NCBI GenBank assembly: GCA_028279345.1
Contig: JANQNY010000086.1
Location: 1-64,000 of the forward strand
DNA: 64,000 bases
Source: Geminicoccaceae bacterium
GTDB taxonomy: Bacteria > Pseudomonadota > Alphaproteobacteria > Geminicoccales > Geminicoccaceae
Direction of reading: 5' to 3'
In this document: positions 1 through 9,232 of the stretch, in pieces
How the letters are laid out: every line of letters starts with the position of its first letter
Numbering within the stretch: the first letter of the stretch is position 1
Notes under the pieces: model-generated
The model's input: only the letters and a program-made list of their open reading frames with translations
Told to the model about the DNA's origin: nothing
Databases searched by the model: none
Made by a program: the position numbers and the translations under genes

Positions 1-540
1 CATGAGCGTCCAGACGCCGACATTGCGGCCTCTCGTGCCCGACGCGGTTGCCATCGGGACGGCCCAGCGCATCCTGTCGGGATAGCGGGTGATCCACTCG
101 AGCGTCTGATAGCCGCCCATGGAGCTGCCGGCGACGCCCGCGAGCTGCTTGATGCCCAGATGGTCCGTGACGAGCGCATGCTGCGCCTTAACCATGTCAC
201 CGACGCCATAGACCGGGAAGTCGGGACCGAGCCCCGACGTGGAGGGGGCCGACGAGCCGGGTGAGCCGAGGGCGGTCGGGAAGATCAGGTACCAGCGTGC
301 CGGATCGAACGGCGCCCCCGCCTTGAACAGGTCTCCGGCAAAGTTCACGCCTTGGCGGTAGTCGCCGCTCCAGCCGTGTGCATAGAGGACGGCATTGGTG
401 ATGGCCCCCTCGACATCGCGCGCCGGCTCGCCCAGCGTCGCGTACTCTACGACCAGCTCGTCGAGCCGGCCGCCCGAGGCGAACTCGAAGTCCCGGATGC
501 GGAAGGTGCGTGGTTCAACGGTTTGAACGGTTGTGGCCAT
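1..540 (-). CDS. MetX-like alpha/beta-hydrolase (homoserine O-acetyltransferase family), C-terminus cut by window edge
   Basis: The frame runs on the minus strand from ATG at 538-540 off the left edge, giving the first 180 residues. It has the MetX-type fold: an HGWSG oxyanion segment near residue 55 and a nucleophile elbow GSSMGG with Ser about 140, followed by QTLEW and YPDRM as in homoserine acetyltransferases. The catalytic Asp and His would lie beyond the edge. Many members of this family in alphaproteobacteria are not true MetX enzymes but uncharacterised acyl transferases or hydrolases, so the substrate is open. It starts 50 nt after the Rrf2 gene on the same strand and may be the last gene of that operon. 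No good Shine-Dalgarno is visible before the ATG. Confidence 0.8.
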   Translation of the reverse strand, partial: MATTVQTVEPRTFRIRDFEFASGGRLDELVVEYATLGEPARDVEGAITNAVLYAHGWSGDYRQGVNFAGDLFKAGAPFDPARWYLIFPTALGSPGSSAPSTSGLGPDFPVYGVGDMVKAQHALVTDHLGIKQLAGVAGSSMGGYQTLEWITRYPDRMRWAVPMATASGTRGRNVGVWTLM

Positions 541-590
541 GCTGCGTGCCGCTCGGCTGCGCTATCGATCTCGTTTGGGGGCGGGGACGC

Positions 591-1046
591 TCAGATCGCG
601 AAGTCGATGCTGCGGCGGGCCTCGGAGGGCACCGAACTCTCCTCCGCACGGCGGCAGAGATCCTCGATGCTGACGCCGTCGAGCTGCTGCATCAGGTTCG
701 CTTCGATCTCATCCCAGAAGGGTTGCACGACCGCTTCGCCAAGATCCGAACTCGCGCGTTCGTCCTCGTCGGCGATCTGGCCGTCGAGCCCGCGCACGAC
801 CCGGACGATCTCGCCAACCGTAATCCGTCGCCGTTCGCGCGCCAGCCGATAGCCACCACGCGGCCCGCGCACGCCTCGGAGGATACCGGAGCGGACCATC
901 TGCTGCATCACCTGCTCGAGATAGCGGCGGGGCAGCTCGAGGCGGCGCGCGATGTCCTGGCTCTGCACGGGCTCGGCGCCACCGTGATAGGCAATGTCGC
1001 AGACGGCCTCGAGGGCCAAGGCCAATTTCTTGGACGGCCGCATCAT
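591..1046 (-). CDS. Rrf2-family transcriptional regulator lacking the Fe-S cysteines
   Basis: A 151-residue Rrf2 protein. The N-terminal winged helix is clear: [15 protein letters not shown], then the recognition region [11 protein letters not shown] and the wing with [11 protein letters not shown] around residues 60-70. IscR and NsrR carry three cysteines near residues 90-105 for their cluster; here that stretch has none (the only cysteines are in VCDIA and DLCRRA), so a cluster-sensing role of the IscR type is unlikely. Its ATG overlaps the dut stop by 4 nt, so it is translationally coupled at the end of ubiE-ubiB-coaBC-dut. The regulated genes are not evident; the downstream MetX-like gene is one candidate. 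Confidence 0.88.
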   Translation of the reverse strand: MMRPSKKLALALEAVCDIAYHGGAEPVQSQDIARRLELPRRYLEQVMQQMVRSGILRGVRGPRGGYRLARERRRITVGEIVRVVRGLDGQIADEDERASSDLGEAVVQPFWDEIEANLMQQLDGVSIEDLCRRAEESSVPSEARRSIDFAI

Positions 1047-1528
1047 GCCGTGGTGTCCTCCCTTTTATGCGTGTCGATGCCGGTCGAGCCGAACCCGCCG
1101 GCGCCGCGGGCCGTGCCGCTCGCGTCGACAACGGTCTCGACAAGCCGCGCGGAGACAATCGGCGCGAATACAATCTGAGCAATTCGCATGCCACGCTCGA
1201 CCACGAAGGGCGTGTCGCCCAGATTGACGAGCGCCACCATCAGCTCGCCGCGGTAATCCGCGTCGATGGTTCCAGGCGCGTTGGCGACGGTGACGCCGTG
1301 GTTCAAAGCAAGTCCGGACCTCGGGCGTACCTGTCCCTCGAAACCGGCGGGAATGGCGAGACGAAGTCCGGTAGGCACCGCCAGGCGGGCACCGGGCTCG
1401 AGCACTGCCGCCTCTGCGACCGCGGCGCGGAGGTCGAGACCGGCGGCAGCGACCGTAGCGGCTTCCGGCAGCGGCAGATCGCGGGCATGCGCCAGCCGCT
1501 CGACGGCGATCTCGAGCCGTTCGCTCAC
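1043..1528 (-). CDS. dut: dUTP diphosphatase (dUTPase)
   Basis: Hydrolyses dUTP to dUMP and pyrophosphate, keeping uracil out of DNA and feeding thymidylate synthesis. The 161-residue length fits the homotrimeric family. Five motifs are visible: AAGLDLRA (motif 1, near residue 30), RSGLA (motif 2), [10 protein letters not shown] (motif 3, with the catalytic Asp and Tyr), RGMRIAQ (motif 4) and the C-terminal P-loop-like GGFGSTG (motif 5). Start ATG overlaps the coaBC stop by 4 nt (ATGA), as is common for coaBC-dut pairs. Confidence 0.96.
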   Translation of the reverse strand: MSERLEIAVERLAHARDLPLPEAATVAAAGLDLRAAVAEAAVLEPGARLAVPTGLRLAIPAGFEGQVRPRSGLALNHGVTVANAPGTIDADYRGELMVALVNLGDTPFVVERGMRIAQIVFAPIVSARLVETVVDASGTARGAGGFGSTGIDTHKREDTTA

Positions 1529-2751
1529 GGCGTCGCTGTGCCAAGTTCGGCGGCGATGGATGCGACGAGCCGATCGGCGACGGCCGTCTTGTCGAGCTCC
1601 GGCCAGGTTTCCCGGCCACCGTCCTGCCGGTAGAGCGTGACGGTGTTGCGGGCACCGCCGAAGGTGCCGGTAGCCGGCGACACGTCGTTCGCGAGCAGCC
1701 AGTCGCAGCCCTTGCGCGCGAGCTTGGCGCGGGCGTTGGCATCCAGGTCGTCGGTCTCCGCGGCGAAGCCGACGACGAGGCGCGGTCGCTGCGGGCCGGG
1801 TGCAGCCAGCGTCTTGAGGATGTCGGGGTTCGTCGTGAGGCTCACCAGCGGCGCGCCCGTGCCGTCGGTCTTCTTCAGCTTACCCGAGGCCGCCTGTTCG
1901 GGGCGCCAGTCGGCGACGGCCGCCGCACACACGGCGATGTCGGCCGGCAGCGTGGTCTGGACGGCCTCCAGCATCTCTCGTGCGGTCTCGACCTGCACGG
2001 TGGTCACGCCCGGCGGCGTTGCGAGATTGACGGGACCCGTCACCAGGGTCACGTCGGCGCCGGCCGCAGCGAGGGCAGCGGCGATGGCGTGGCCTTGGCG
2101 CCCGGAGGAGCGGTTGGCGATGTAGCGGACGGGGTCGATCGGCTCGTGCGTCGGTCCGCTCGTCACGACGGCACGCCGCGCGGCAAGGGTGCCGGAGCCG
2201 CCCAGCCGAACAAGGATCGCCTCCAGGATCGTTTCCGGCTCGGCCATGCGGCCGGTGCCCACCTCGCCGCACGCCATGTCGCCGGCTGCCGGCCCTACCA
2301 TGCTGACGCCGTCACGGTGGAGCCGCTCCACATTGCGTTGCGTTGCCGGATGCTGCCACATCTCGGGATTCATTGCTGGGGCGAGCAGGACCGGCTTGTC
2401 GGTCGCGAGCAAGGCGGTCGAGGCGAGATCGTCGGCGTGGCCGCCCGCCATCTTCGCCATCAGGTCGGCCGTGGCTGGGGCGACCACCACCAAATCGGCC
2501 TCGCGCGAGAGCCGGATGTGCCCCATCTCCGCTTCGTCCGTGAGCGAGAAGAGCTCCTCGTAGACCTTGTCCCCGGCGAGGCTTGCCACCGCGAGCGGCG
2601 TAACGAACTGCGCACCCGCCCGCGTGAGGACCGCGCGGACGGCGATGTCGCGGTCACGTAGGCGGCGAATCAGCTCGAGGCTCTTGTAGGCTGCAATACC
2701 ACCGCTGATGATCAGCAATATGCGCCCCGAAGGCGTTCGGCCCATGGTCAA
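1525..2751 (-). CDS. coaBC: Bifunctional phosphopantothenoylcysteine decarboxylase / phosphopantothenate-cysteine ligase
   Basis: Two consecutive steps of coenzyme A synthesis in one 408-residue protein. The N-terminal flavoprotein half (CoaC, about residues 1-185) shows [12 protein letters not shown], the PAMNPEMW substrate motif and the catalytic Cys in AAGDMACGE. The C-terminal CoaB half begins at [17 protein letters not shown] with NRSSGRQG, and has the nucleotide-contacting KLKK near residue 285. Length and order are normal. The start ATG at 2749-2751 lies 89 nt after the ubiB stop in the same direction. Confidence 0.97.
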   Translation of the reverse strand: MTMGRTPSGRILLIISGGIAAYKSLELIRRLRDRDIAVRAVLTRAGAQFVTPLAVASLAGDKVYEELFSLTDEAEMGHIRLSREADLVVVAPATADLMAKMAGGHADDLASTALLATDKPVLLAPAMNPEMWQHPATQRNVERLHRDGVSMVGPAAGDMACGEVGTGRMAEPETILEAILVRLGGSGTLAARRAVVTSGPTHEPIDPVRYIANRSSGRQGHAIAAALAAAGADVTLVTGPVNLATPPGVTTVQVETAREMLEAVQTTLPADIAVCAAAVADWRPEQAASGKLKKTDGTGAPLVSLTTNPDILKTLAAPGPQRPRLVVGFAAETDDLDANARAKLARKGCDWLLANDVSPATGTFGGARNTVTLYRQDGGRETWPELDKTAVADRLVASIAAELGTATP

Positions 2752-2840
2752 TGCGATTACCCGTAAAACGCCTGTTGAACACGGTGCTACAACAACCGAG
2801 CGTTGGTGTGAACCCGCGAGGGCGCCGGCTCAGAGCCGGC

Positions 2841-4337
2841 TCAGAGGAGTAGCGCGCCCAACAGGAGGCCGGCGACGAGCCACAGGAGCGGCTGCAACCG
2901 GCGGCGGCGTTCGTTGCGGCGTTGGCCGTGCTGGGCCAGCGCCAGGACGGCGTCGGTCTCGCGGATGAGGCGCGGCAGGCGCTCGACCATATCGCGCGCA
3001 TCGTCGGCCACCCTTCGCGCCGCGCCCACCACGCCGAGATGCGTGGCGATCCACTCCTCGACGAGCGGCTGGGCGAGCTGCCACATGTTGACCTTGGGAT
3101 TGAGTGCGCGGCCGACGCCCTCGGCGACCAGCATGGTTTTCTGCAAAAGCAGCAGGTCCGGCCGCGCGCGCATCTCGAAGGTGCCGGCGACCTCGAACAG
3201 TTGGCCCAGCAGTCGTCCGACCGAGATCTCGTTCTGTGGCAGCCCCATGATCGGCTCGGCCATGGCTCTGAGCGCCTGCGAAAGGGCGCCGCGGTCGACG
3301 TGGTCCGGAACCAGCCCGCCTTTCACGAGCACGTTGGCCAGTCGCATGTAGTCGCGGTCGAGAAACACGACCAGCAGCTCGCCCAAGAAGAGCCGCGTCG
3401 GCAGGTCGAGCCGCCCCATGATCCCGTAGTCGACGGGAATGATCGTGCCGTCCGGTTGAACGAACACGTTACCCGGATGCATGTCACCGTGAAAGAAGCC
3501 GTGCACGAACACCTGGGTGAAGAAGACGTGCGACGCGCACTCGAGCACTTCTTCCGGGTTGATGGCGGACGCGCGCAATCGGTCGGGCTCGTCCGTGGGG
3601 ATCCCTTGGACCCAGTCGAGCGTGAGCACGCGCCGACCGGTGAGCTGCCAGTCGACCGCCGGCACCCGGAACTTGTAGGCGTCCTTGTTGATCTCGCGGA
3701 ATTCGTCGCATGCGGCCGCTTCCAAGCGCATGTCGAGCTCGCGGCGAGTGGTCTCGGCGAACACTCGGACCGCCGCCTCTGGTCGTAGCCGATCGCTCAA
3801 CGGCAAGAGCAGGTCTGCCAGAGACGCAGCGAAGGCGAGGAAGCGGAGGTCCTGCTCGATCAGTCGCTCGACGCCTGGGCGTAGGACCTTGACCGCCATT
3901 TCGCGGCCGTCGGTGGTCGTCGCGTGGTGGACCTGGGCGATCGACGCTGCGGCGACGGGTGCGCGGTTGAAGCTCTCGAAGGCCTCCTCCAGCGGCAGAC
4001 CCAGGGCGGCCTCGATGGTTGCCACCGCTTCATCGCCGGGGAACGGGGGAAGATCGTCATGCAGGGTCGCCAGGTCTTCGGCCACCTGCTGGCCGACAAG
4101 GTCGGCGCGGGTGCCAAGGCTCTGGCCGAGCTTGACGAAGATCGGGCCCAGGTCGATGAGCGCCTGCGCCAGCCGCTCACCCGGACGGCCGGGTGCCGAT
4201 GCGTTGTTGATGCGCTTTAGGAGGCGCCGTTGCCAGCGAGGGATCGGATAGTCGTCGATGAACAGGATCGCGCCATGCCGGCCGAGCGTGCGGACGACCG
4301 TGATCGCACGCCAGACGTGGCTGGGCATTGCGAGCAC
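2841..4337 (-). CDS. ubiB: UbiB atypical kinase of ubiquinone synthesis
   Basis: An ADCK/UbiB-family protein needed for ubiquinone production; it is an atypical protein-kinase-like ATPase, not itself a hydroxylase. Visible family marks: the KxGQ motif at residues 69-72 (KLGQ, followed by SLGTRADL), the Ala-rich loop AAASIAQVH at 129-137, ATP-binding lysine in MAVKVLRPG near 150, catalytic HGDMHPGN at 283-290 and metal-binding VDYG at 302-305. The last 20 residues are a hydrophobic helix, as in bacterial UbiB, which anchors it to the inner membrane. It starts 6 nt after ubiE, so the two are one operon. Confidence 0.95.
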   Translation of the reverse strand: MLAMPSHVWRAITVVRTLGRHGAILFIDDYPIPRWQRRLLKRINNASAPGRPGERLAQALIDLGPIFVKLGQSLGTRADLVGQQVAEDLATLHDDLPPFPGDEAVATIEAALGLPLEEAFESFNRAPVAAASIAQVHHATTTDGREMAVKVLRPGVERLIEQDLRFLAFAASLADLLLPLSDRLRPEAAVRVFAETTRRELDMRLEAAACDEFREINKDAYKFRVPAVDWQLTGRRVLTLDWVQGIPTDEPDRLRASAINPEEVLECASHVFFTQVFVHGFFHGDMHPGNVFVQPDGTIIPVDYGIMGRLDLPTRLFLGELLVVFLDRDYMRLANVLVKGGLVPDHVDRGALSQALRAMAEPIMGLPQNEISVGRLLGQLFEVAGTFEMRARPDLLLLQKTMLVAEGVGRALNPKVNMWQLAQPLVEEWIATHLGVVGAARRVADDARDMVERLPRLIRETDAVLALAQHGQRRNERRRRLQPLLWLVAGLLLGALLL

Positions 4338-4343
4338 GATGGT

Positions 4344-5102
4344 CTAGAGCCGCCAGCCCGAGTGGATGCAGGCGATCCCCGAGCTGACATTGCGGTGACG
4401 CACGCGCGCGAAGCCGGCCTGACGCATCAGCCCGGCGAAGCCCTCCTGGTCCGGAAACCGACGGATGCTCTCGGCGAGGTAGCGATAGCTTGCGGCGTCG
4501 CCCGCGACGAACCGGCCTAGGACCGGGAGCAGGGAGAAGGAGTAGCGGTCGTAGAGGGCAGAGAGCACCGGTAGCGTTACCTTCGAGAACTCGAGGCACA
4601 GAAAGCGGCCGCCGGGCTTGAGAACGCGTCGCATGTCGGCGAGCGCACGATCGATGTGGGTGACGTTGCGGATCGCAAACGCGATCGTCACCGAATCCAA
4701 CGATCGGTCGGGCAGCGGTAGCCGCATCGCGTCGCCGACGGCCCAGTGGACACCCTCGTGCAGGTTGCGGTCGAACGCGCGATCGCGGCCGACGCGCACC
4801 ATCTGTTCGTTGACGTCGATGACGGTAATGGCGGCGTCCGGACCCACGCGTCGGCGTATCCGAAGCGCGATGTCGCCGGTACCTCCGCCCACATCCCCAT
4901 GGACGATACCTGGGCCAGGCGCCAGCCAATCGACAACCGCGTCCTTCCACAGCCGGTGCACGCCGACGCTCATGAGGTCGTTCATGAGGTCGTAGCGGCT
5001 CGCGACGGAATCAAACACGCCACGCACCATGCCGGCCTTGGCGTCGGGGTCGACATCCTTGAAACCGAACGAGCGGGCGAGACGGTCGGCGGGATCGGCC
5101 AT
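4344..5102 (-). CDS. ubiE: Demethylmenaquinone/ubiquinone C-methyltransferase
   Basis: SAM-dependent C-methyltransferase of ubiquinone synthesis. Family marks: FGFKDVDP at the N-terminus, VFDSVASRYDLMNDLMSVG, the SAM glycine loop degenerate as DVGGGTGDIALRI, and DSVTIAFAIRNVTHIDRAL. I chose ATG at 5100-5102 (252 residues, near the usual 250); an upstream in-frame ATG at 5138 would add 12 residues (MSARVSLTGNPP) with no better Shine-Dalgarno. The gene diverges from mutM and heads the operon ubiE-ubiB-coaBC-dut-rrf2. Together with ubiB and COQ9 (near 60.4 kb) it marks an aerobic, ubiquinone-using organism. Confidence 0.94.
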   Translation of the reverse strand: MADPADRLARSFGFKDVDPDAKAGMVRGVFDSVASRYDLMNDLMSVGVHRLWKDAVVDWLAPGPGIVHGDVGGGTGDIALRIRRRVGPDAAITVIDVNEQMVRVGRDRAFDRNLHEGVHWAVGDAMRLPLPDRSLDSVTIAFAIRNVTHIDRALADMRRVLKPGGRFLCLEFSKVTLPVLSALYDRYSFSLLPVLGRFVAGDAASYRYLAESIRRFPDQEGFAGLMRQAGFARVRHRNVSSGIACIHSGWRL

Positions 5103-5208
5103 GGGTGGGTTGCCTGTCAGAGAGACGCGGGCGGACATAGCATCGTCCGACGAACGCGGTTATAGGGCCGGGTCCAGCACCGGCAAGAGATGAGCCTGGT
5201 CGGCAAGA

Positions 5209-6024
5209 GTGCCTGAGCTTCCCGAGGTCGAGACCACGCGCCGCGCGTTGGAGCGGCGGCTGCCCGGTGCGCGCTTCGCGCGCGTGGTCCAGCGGCGCAG
5301 CGACCTGCGCTTTCCCTTGCCCGCGCGCTTGGCTAGTCGCCTGCGGGGGCGGCGTCTCGAGGGCGTGCGTCGCCGCGCCAAGTACCTTCTGTTCGATCTC
5401 GACGACGGCATGACGATGGTCATGCACTTCGGCATGTCCGGCCGCCTCGTGTTCGACGGTTCGCCGCTGGGCGCACACGAGCACCTCACCTTCGACTTCG
5501 AAGACGGCACGGTCCTGCGGTTCAACGATCCGCGCCGCTTCGGCATGGTCGATCTCGTGGCGACGGCGGATCTCGAACGTCACCGCTGGTTTGCGCATTT
5601 GGGGCTCGAACCCCTGGGCACCGAGTTCGACGGGGCGGCTCTCATGAGCCTGTTGGCCGGCCGCAGCCTCGCGCTCAAGCTGGCGATCATGGATCAGCGG
5701 CTCGTCGTCGGGGTCGGCAACATCTATGCGAGCGAGAGCCTGCACCGTGCCCGCTTGTCGCCGCGGCGCAGCGCCGGCTGGCTCAAGCCGGCGCAGGCGA
5801 CGCGGCTGGTCGACGCGATCAAGGCGGTTCTCGGCGAGGCGATCGATGGCGGCGGGTCGAGCCTCCGCGACTACGTCCAGGCGTCCGGGGAGCTGGGGAA
5901 CTTCCAGCGTTGCTTTCGCGTCTATGAGCGTGCCGGGGAGCCATGCGCGTGCGGCCGCTCCGTCGTCCGACGCATCGTGCAGGGTGGTCGTGCGACGTAC
6001 TTCTGTCCGGCATGCCAGCGGTGA
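5209..6024 (+). CDS. mutM: Formamidopyrimidine-DNA glycosylase (Fpg/MutM)
   Basis: Base-excision repair enzyme that removes 8-oxoguanine and cuts the abasic site. Start is a GTG, giving the invariant PELPEVE N-terminus in which the exposed Pro2 is the nucleophile and Glu3 catalytic. The lysine in RRAKYLLFDL matches the phosphate-contacting Lys of the family. The C-terminal zinc finger is complete, with cysteines at about 246, 248, 266 and 269 (CACG ... FCPAC). The 271-residue length is normal. It is divergent from ubiE, a common alphaproteobacterial arrangement. Confidence 0.97.
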   Translation: MPELPEVETTRRALERRLPGARFARVVQRRSDLRFPLPARLASRLRGRRLEGVRRRAKYLLFDLDDGMTMVMHFGMSGRLVFDGSPLGAHEHLTFDFEDGTVLRFNDPRRFGMVDLVATADLERHRWFAHLGLEPLGTEFDGAALMSLLAGRSLALKLAIMDQRLVVGVGNIYASESLHRARLSPRRSAGWLKPAQATRLVDAIKAVLGEAIDGGGSSLRDYVQASGELGNFQRCFRVYERAGEPCACGRSVVRRIVQGGRATYFCPACQR

Positions 6025-6112
6025 CGATGCTCGGTCTGGACGTGCGGTGTGAACCCGTGGTTAAAGCCGCCGCCTAGCCAGGACGTCGCTGTGGACACGT
6101 CGAGGAGGACCG

Positions 6113-6886
6113 ATGGCCTACGAAACCATTCTCTTGGAAACGCGTGGTCATGTGGGCGTGGTGCAGCTCAACCGGCCAAAGGCCCTGAATGCGCTCAACG
6201 CGCAGGTCATCGCCGAGTTGACGGAGGCGCTGAACACCTACGACGCGAACCCACAGATCGCGGCGGTCGTAATCACCGGCTCCGACAAGGCCTTCGCCGC
6301 CGGTGCCGACATCAAGGAGATGGCCGAGAAGGACTACATCGACGCTAGCGTCGGCAATTTCATCGCGCCTTGGCAGGCCATAGCCCGGGCCCGCAAGCCG
6401 GTCATCGCCGCCGTCGCCGGCTACGCCCTGGGTGGCGGATGCGAGCTGGCGATGATGTGCGATATCATCCTTTGTGCCGATAACGCGAAATTCGGTCAGC
6501 CGGAAATCAACCTTGGCACGATACCGGGTGCCGGTGGAACGCAGCGGCTCGCCCGCGTGGTCGGCAAGTCGAAAGCGATGGAGATGGTGCTGACGGGCCG
6601 CATGCTGGATGCCGCCGAGGCGGAACGATCGAACTTGGTGGCACGCGTCGTGCCGCTAGAGAATCTGGTCGACGAAGCGGTGAAGCTTGGCCAGGTGATC
6701 GGCGACAAGTCGAAGCCGGTGGTCGGCATGGCCAAACAGGCGGTCAACGTGGCCTATGAAACGACGCTTGAAACCGGCTTGCAGGTGGAGCGTCAGCTGT
6801 TCTACGCCACGTTTGCTACCGAAGATCGGCGCGAAGGCATGGCGGCGTTCGGCGAGAAGCGGAGCCCCGAGTTTCAGGACCGCTGA
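6113..6886 (+). CDS. Enoyl-CoA hydratase (crotonase family)
   Basis: Hydrates trans-2-enoyl-CoA to 3-hydroxyacyl-CoA in beta-oxidation. The 257-residue protein has the oxyanion-hole motif AAGADIKEM at 62-70 and GGGCELAMMCD at 107-117; the two catalytic glutamates are present as Glu111 and Glu131 (FGQPEINLG). It resembles mitochondrial short-chain hydratase ECHS1 and PaaF-type enzymes. A strong GAGGA Shine-Dalgarno precedes the ATG. A crotonase gene between mutM and rpsT is a recurrent alphaproteobacterial neighbour; no functional link to DNA repair is implied. Confidence 0.93.
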   Translation: MAYETILLETRGHVGVVQLNRPKALNALNAQVIAELTEALNTYDANPQIAAVVITGSDKAFAAGADIKEMAEKDYIDASVGNFIAPWQAIARARKPVIAAVAGYALGGGCELAMMCDIILCADNAKFGQPEINLGTIPGAGGTQRLARVVGKSKAMEMVLTGRMLDAAEAERSNLVARVVPLENLVDEAVKLGQVIGDKSKPVVGMAKQAVNVAYETTLETGLQVERQLFYATFATEDRREGMAAFGEKRSPEFQDR

Positions 6887-6963
6887 CCGCGGGTGGTCCG
6901 CCGTTGACGCGATCAGCCGCCTGCGCTATCCGATCGCGCCTTCATTGAGGATTATCGACGCCG

Positions 6964-7236
6964 ATGGCCAACACTCCCTCAGCCAAGAAGCGGGTGCGGC
7001 AGCTCGCACGCCGTTCCGCCGTGAACAAGGCTCGTTTGAGCCGCATTCGGACCTTCGTGAAGAGGGTGGAATCGGCGGTGGTGGCTGGCGATGCTGCTGG
7101 TGCCAAGGCGGCGCTTGGTCTGGCCGGGCCCGAACTGGCGCGCGGCGTTACCAAGGGCGTGCTTCACAAGAATACTGTATCGCGCAAAATTTCGCGGTTG
7201 ACCAAGCAAGTTAACAAGCTCAACGCGAACGTGTGA
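6964..7236 (+). CDS. rpsT: 30S ribosomal protein S20
   Basis: A 90-residue basic protein that binds the 5' domain of 16S rRNA. It opens [10 protein letters not shown], the usual S20 N-terminus, continues with [13 protein letters not shown], and ends with the conserved [16 protein letters not shown] segment. Length is typical. It is followed by a GC-rich inverted repeat and the dnaA leader; rpsT directly before dnaA is characteristic of many alphaproteobacteria. Confidence 0.97.
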   Translation: MANTPSAKKRVRQLARRSAVNKARLSRIRTFVKRVESAVVAGDAAGAKAALGLAGPELARGVTKGVLHKNTVSRKISRLTKQVNKLNANV

Positions 7237-7681
7237 ATCGGCGCAGCGCCGCTGCGCGTTGGCTTCTAGACCACTTATCAGTCACCCCCTGTTGGTAACG
7301 TGTGCACAAGGCCGGGCAATATAGCCTTTTGTTCTTTAGCTACAATTTTACAGATTTTAGGCGACTGCTGTTCCCTTTTCAGCCCACTTGCTGGTCCGCT
7401 CCGACAGGGTCATAAGGGTTTGAGTGGCACGGGAGTCCGCCAGTTACTTCGCTAGAGATCGCCTTTGCTTGAAAAGAATGATGAAAAGTCGCGGAAATTC
7501 GCTGGTTTTGTCATCATCGTCTAGGTTGCATGGTCAGAACGGTCCGGCCATGCTGGCGACCTACAGTGACGCGGCCGTCGAGGTACAGTACGGACGCGAA
7601 TGCTCGAAGGAGCGTCCCGGTCGCGTGGAAGATATTGGCGTTGGTGACTCCGCCGGACGTTTTTTTGGAGCGGGAGAGACG
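7237..7681. promoter_or_regulatory. rpsT-dnaA intergenic region: dnaA leader and possible origin-type features
   Basis: A 445-base stretch holding no convincing gene. Seen in it: TGTGCACAA at 7301-7309, one mismatch from the DnaA box on the opposite strand; an AT-rich run at about 7320-7365 with TACAAT at 7341-7346; GANTC (CcrM methylation) sites at 7235-7239, 7433-7437 and 7646-7650; and a T7 run just before the dnaA Shine-Dalgarno. A single imperfect box is not enough to call oriC. The dnaA frame stays open back to 7424, but nothing in that extension resembles DnaA. Confidence 0.45.
7241..7257 (+). terminator. Possible rpsT terminator hairpin
   Basis: A 6-bp perfect stem GCGCAG/CTGCGC with a 5-nt loop lies 4 nt after the rpsT stop. 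It is followed only by a mixed GTTGGCTTCT, not a clean U-run, so intrinsic termination is uncertain. Confidence 0.35.
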
Positions 7682-9082
7682 ATGCTCGTGACAGCTGTCA
7701 ATGAACTCGAGCAACAGTGGCGTGCGGTGCGGGACGCGTTGCGGGACGAAGTTGGCGACGCGGCGTATAGCACTTGGCTCGAGCCGTTGGTGGCGGCTGA
7801 GGTCGATGGCGACAGAGTGGTCATTGGCGCCCCGACCCCATTTCTCCGCGACTGGGTGATGCAACACTACGCAGATCGGATTCGTTCGGTTTGGCAGCAC
7901 GTCAACCCACAGGTCCGGCGTGTGGCGCTAGACGTCCGCAAACATGCCGTGGCGCCGGTCGTCCGTCCGCCCGCCCCGCCGCCGAACGCCTCGGTCGCAC
8001 CGGCTATCCGCCCGGCGTCCGATGGTGCGGCCCGCTCGCATCCGCTGATCGAGGACTATTCCGCACCGATCGATCCTCGGTTTACGTTCGACAACTTCGT
8101 CGTCGCCAAGAGCAACGACTTCGCCTTCGCCGCGGCGAAGCGTGTTTCCTCCGCCGACCGGCCGCCCTTCAATCCGCTGTTCCTCTATAGTGGGGTTGGC
8201 TTGGGCAAGACGCATCTGATGCATGCGATCGCCTGGGAGATTCGCCGCCAGGATCCTGATCGTCGTATCGTCTACTTGTCCGCCGAAAAGTTCATGTACC
8301 AGTTCGTCCGCGCGCTGACGACCAACTCGACGCTGAGCTTCAAGGATCTGTTTCGCTCCGTCGATCTCTTGATGGTCGACGATGTTCAGTTCATCGGCGG
8401 GAAGAACAATACACAGGAAGAGTTCTTCCATACCTTCAACGAGCTGATCGAGCGTGGCTCGCAGATCGTGATCTCGGCGGATCGGAGCCCGTCGGACCTG
8501 GAGGACTTGGAAGAGCGGGTGCGGTCGCGCCTCTCCTGGGGGCTGGTCGCCGACATCCATCCGACGACGTACGAGCTCCGCCTCGGCATTCTCCACAGTA
8601 AGGCGGCACGCATGCCCAACGTGGTGGTGCCCGACGAGTTGTTGCAGTTCCTCGCCGAGCGAATCACGTCGAACGTCCGGGAGCTCGAGGGAGCGCTCAA
8701 TCGGGTCGTGCACCAGAGCACGCTCCTTGGCCGGCCGTTGACGCTCGACGTGGCGCAAGACGTGCTCCGCGATGTGCTCAGAGCCAATGAGAAGCGCATC
8801 ACGATCGAGGAGATCCAGAAGGCGGTCGTCGCGCACTATAACCTCAAGCCTGCGGACATGCAGTCGAAGCGCCGCTCGCGTGTCGTCGCGCGGCCGCGTC
8901 AAGTGGCGATGTACCTCGCGAAGCAGCTGACGCCGCGCTCGCTGCCCGAAATCGGGCGACGGTTCGGCGGCCGCGATCACACGACGGTCATGCATGCGGT
9001 GCGTAAGATCGAGGAACTGATGGGCGAGGACGATTCGATCCTGCGCGACGTCGACGCACTCCGTCGGCGGCTCCAGGGTTGA
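7682..9082 (+). CDS. dnaA: Chromosomal replication initiator protein DnaA
   Basis: Binds DnaA boxes and melts the origin. I start it at ATG 7682, preceded by GGAGCGGGAG, giving 466 residues; domain I then begins properly (NELEQQWRAVRDALRDEVG, followed by YSTWLEPL). A proline-rich linker covers about 91-125. The AAA+ domain has Walker A GVGLGKTH at 171-178, Walker B DLLMVDDVQF, and sensor/arginine-finger region LEERVRSRLSWGLV. Domain IV carries the DNA-binding signature GGRDHTTVMHAVRKI near residue 430. The frame is open upstream to a GTG at 7424, but those 86 residues are not DnaA-like. Confidence 0.97.
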   Translation: MLVTAVNELEQQWRAVRDALRDEVGDAAYSTWLEPLVAAEVDGDRVVIGAPTPFLRDWVMQHYADRIRSVWQHVNPQVRRVALDVRKHAVAPVVRPPAPPPNASVAPAIRPASDGAARSHPLIEDYSAPIDPRFTFDNFVVAKSNDFAFAAAKRVSSADRPPFNPLFLYSGVGLGKTHLMHAIAWEIRRQDPDRRIVYLSAEKFMYQFVRALTTNSTLSFKDLFRSVDLLMVDDVQFIGGKNNTQEEFFHTFNELIERGSQIVISADRSPSDLEDLEERVRSRLSWGLVADIHPTTYELRLGILHSKAARMPNVVVPDELLQFLAERITSNVRELEGALNRVVHQSTLLGRPLTLDVAQDVLRDVLRANEKRITIEEIQKAVVAHYNLKPADMQSKRRSRVVARPRQVAMYLAKQLTPRSLPEIGRRFGGRDHTTVMHAVRKIEELMGEDDSILRDVDALRRRLQG

Positions 9083-9127
9083 TGCCCGGCCGAGCCCCTT
9101 AAAAACCGCTGGCATCGGCGAGAACTC

Positions 9128-9136
9128 TGCTATGCT
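9128..9136 (+). promoter_or_regulatory. dnaN: Possible extended -10 element of a dnaN promoter
   Basis: In the 150-base dnaA-dnaN gap, TGCTATGCT reads as an extended -10 (TGn plus TATGCT) about 97 nt upstream of the dnaN ATG. The -35 candidate CTGGCA at 9109-9114 is weak. This is pattern matching only. Confidence 0.25.
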
Positions 9137-9232
9137 CCTCATCCGCCGGCGCGACGGTTCGTCGGCGGCCCAAACCCGGGTCGGTTCTGCCGCACCCGAT
9201 AGAGAGATGTCATCGAGGATCTCCCGCCGACG

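Noticed and set aside
7424-7681. In-frame upstream extension of dnaA to a GTG
   Set aside because: The 86 extra residues are not DnaA-like and the ATG at 7682 has a proper ribosome site and the normal domain I start.
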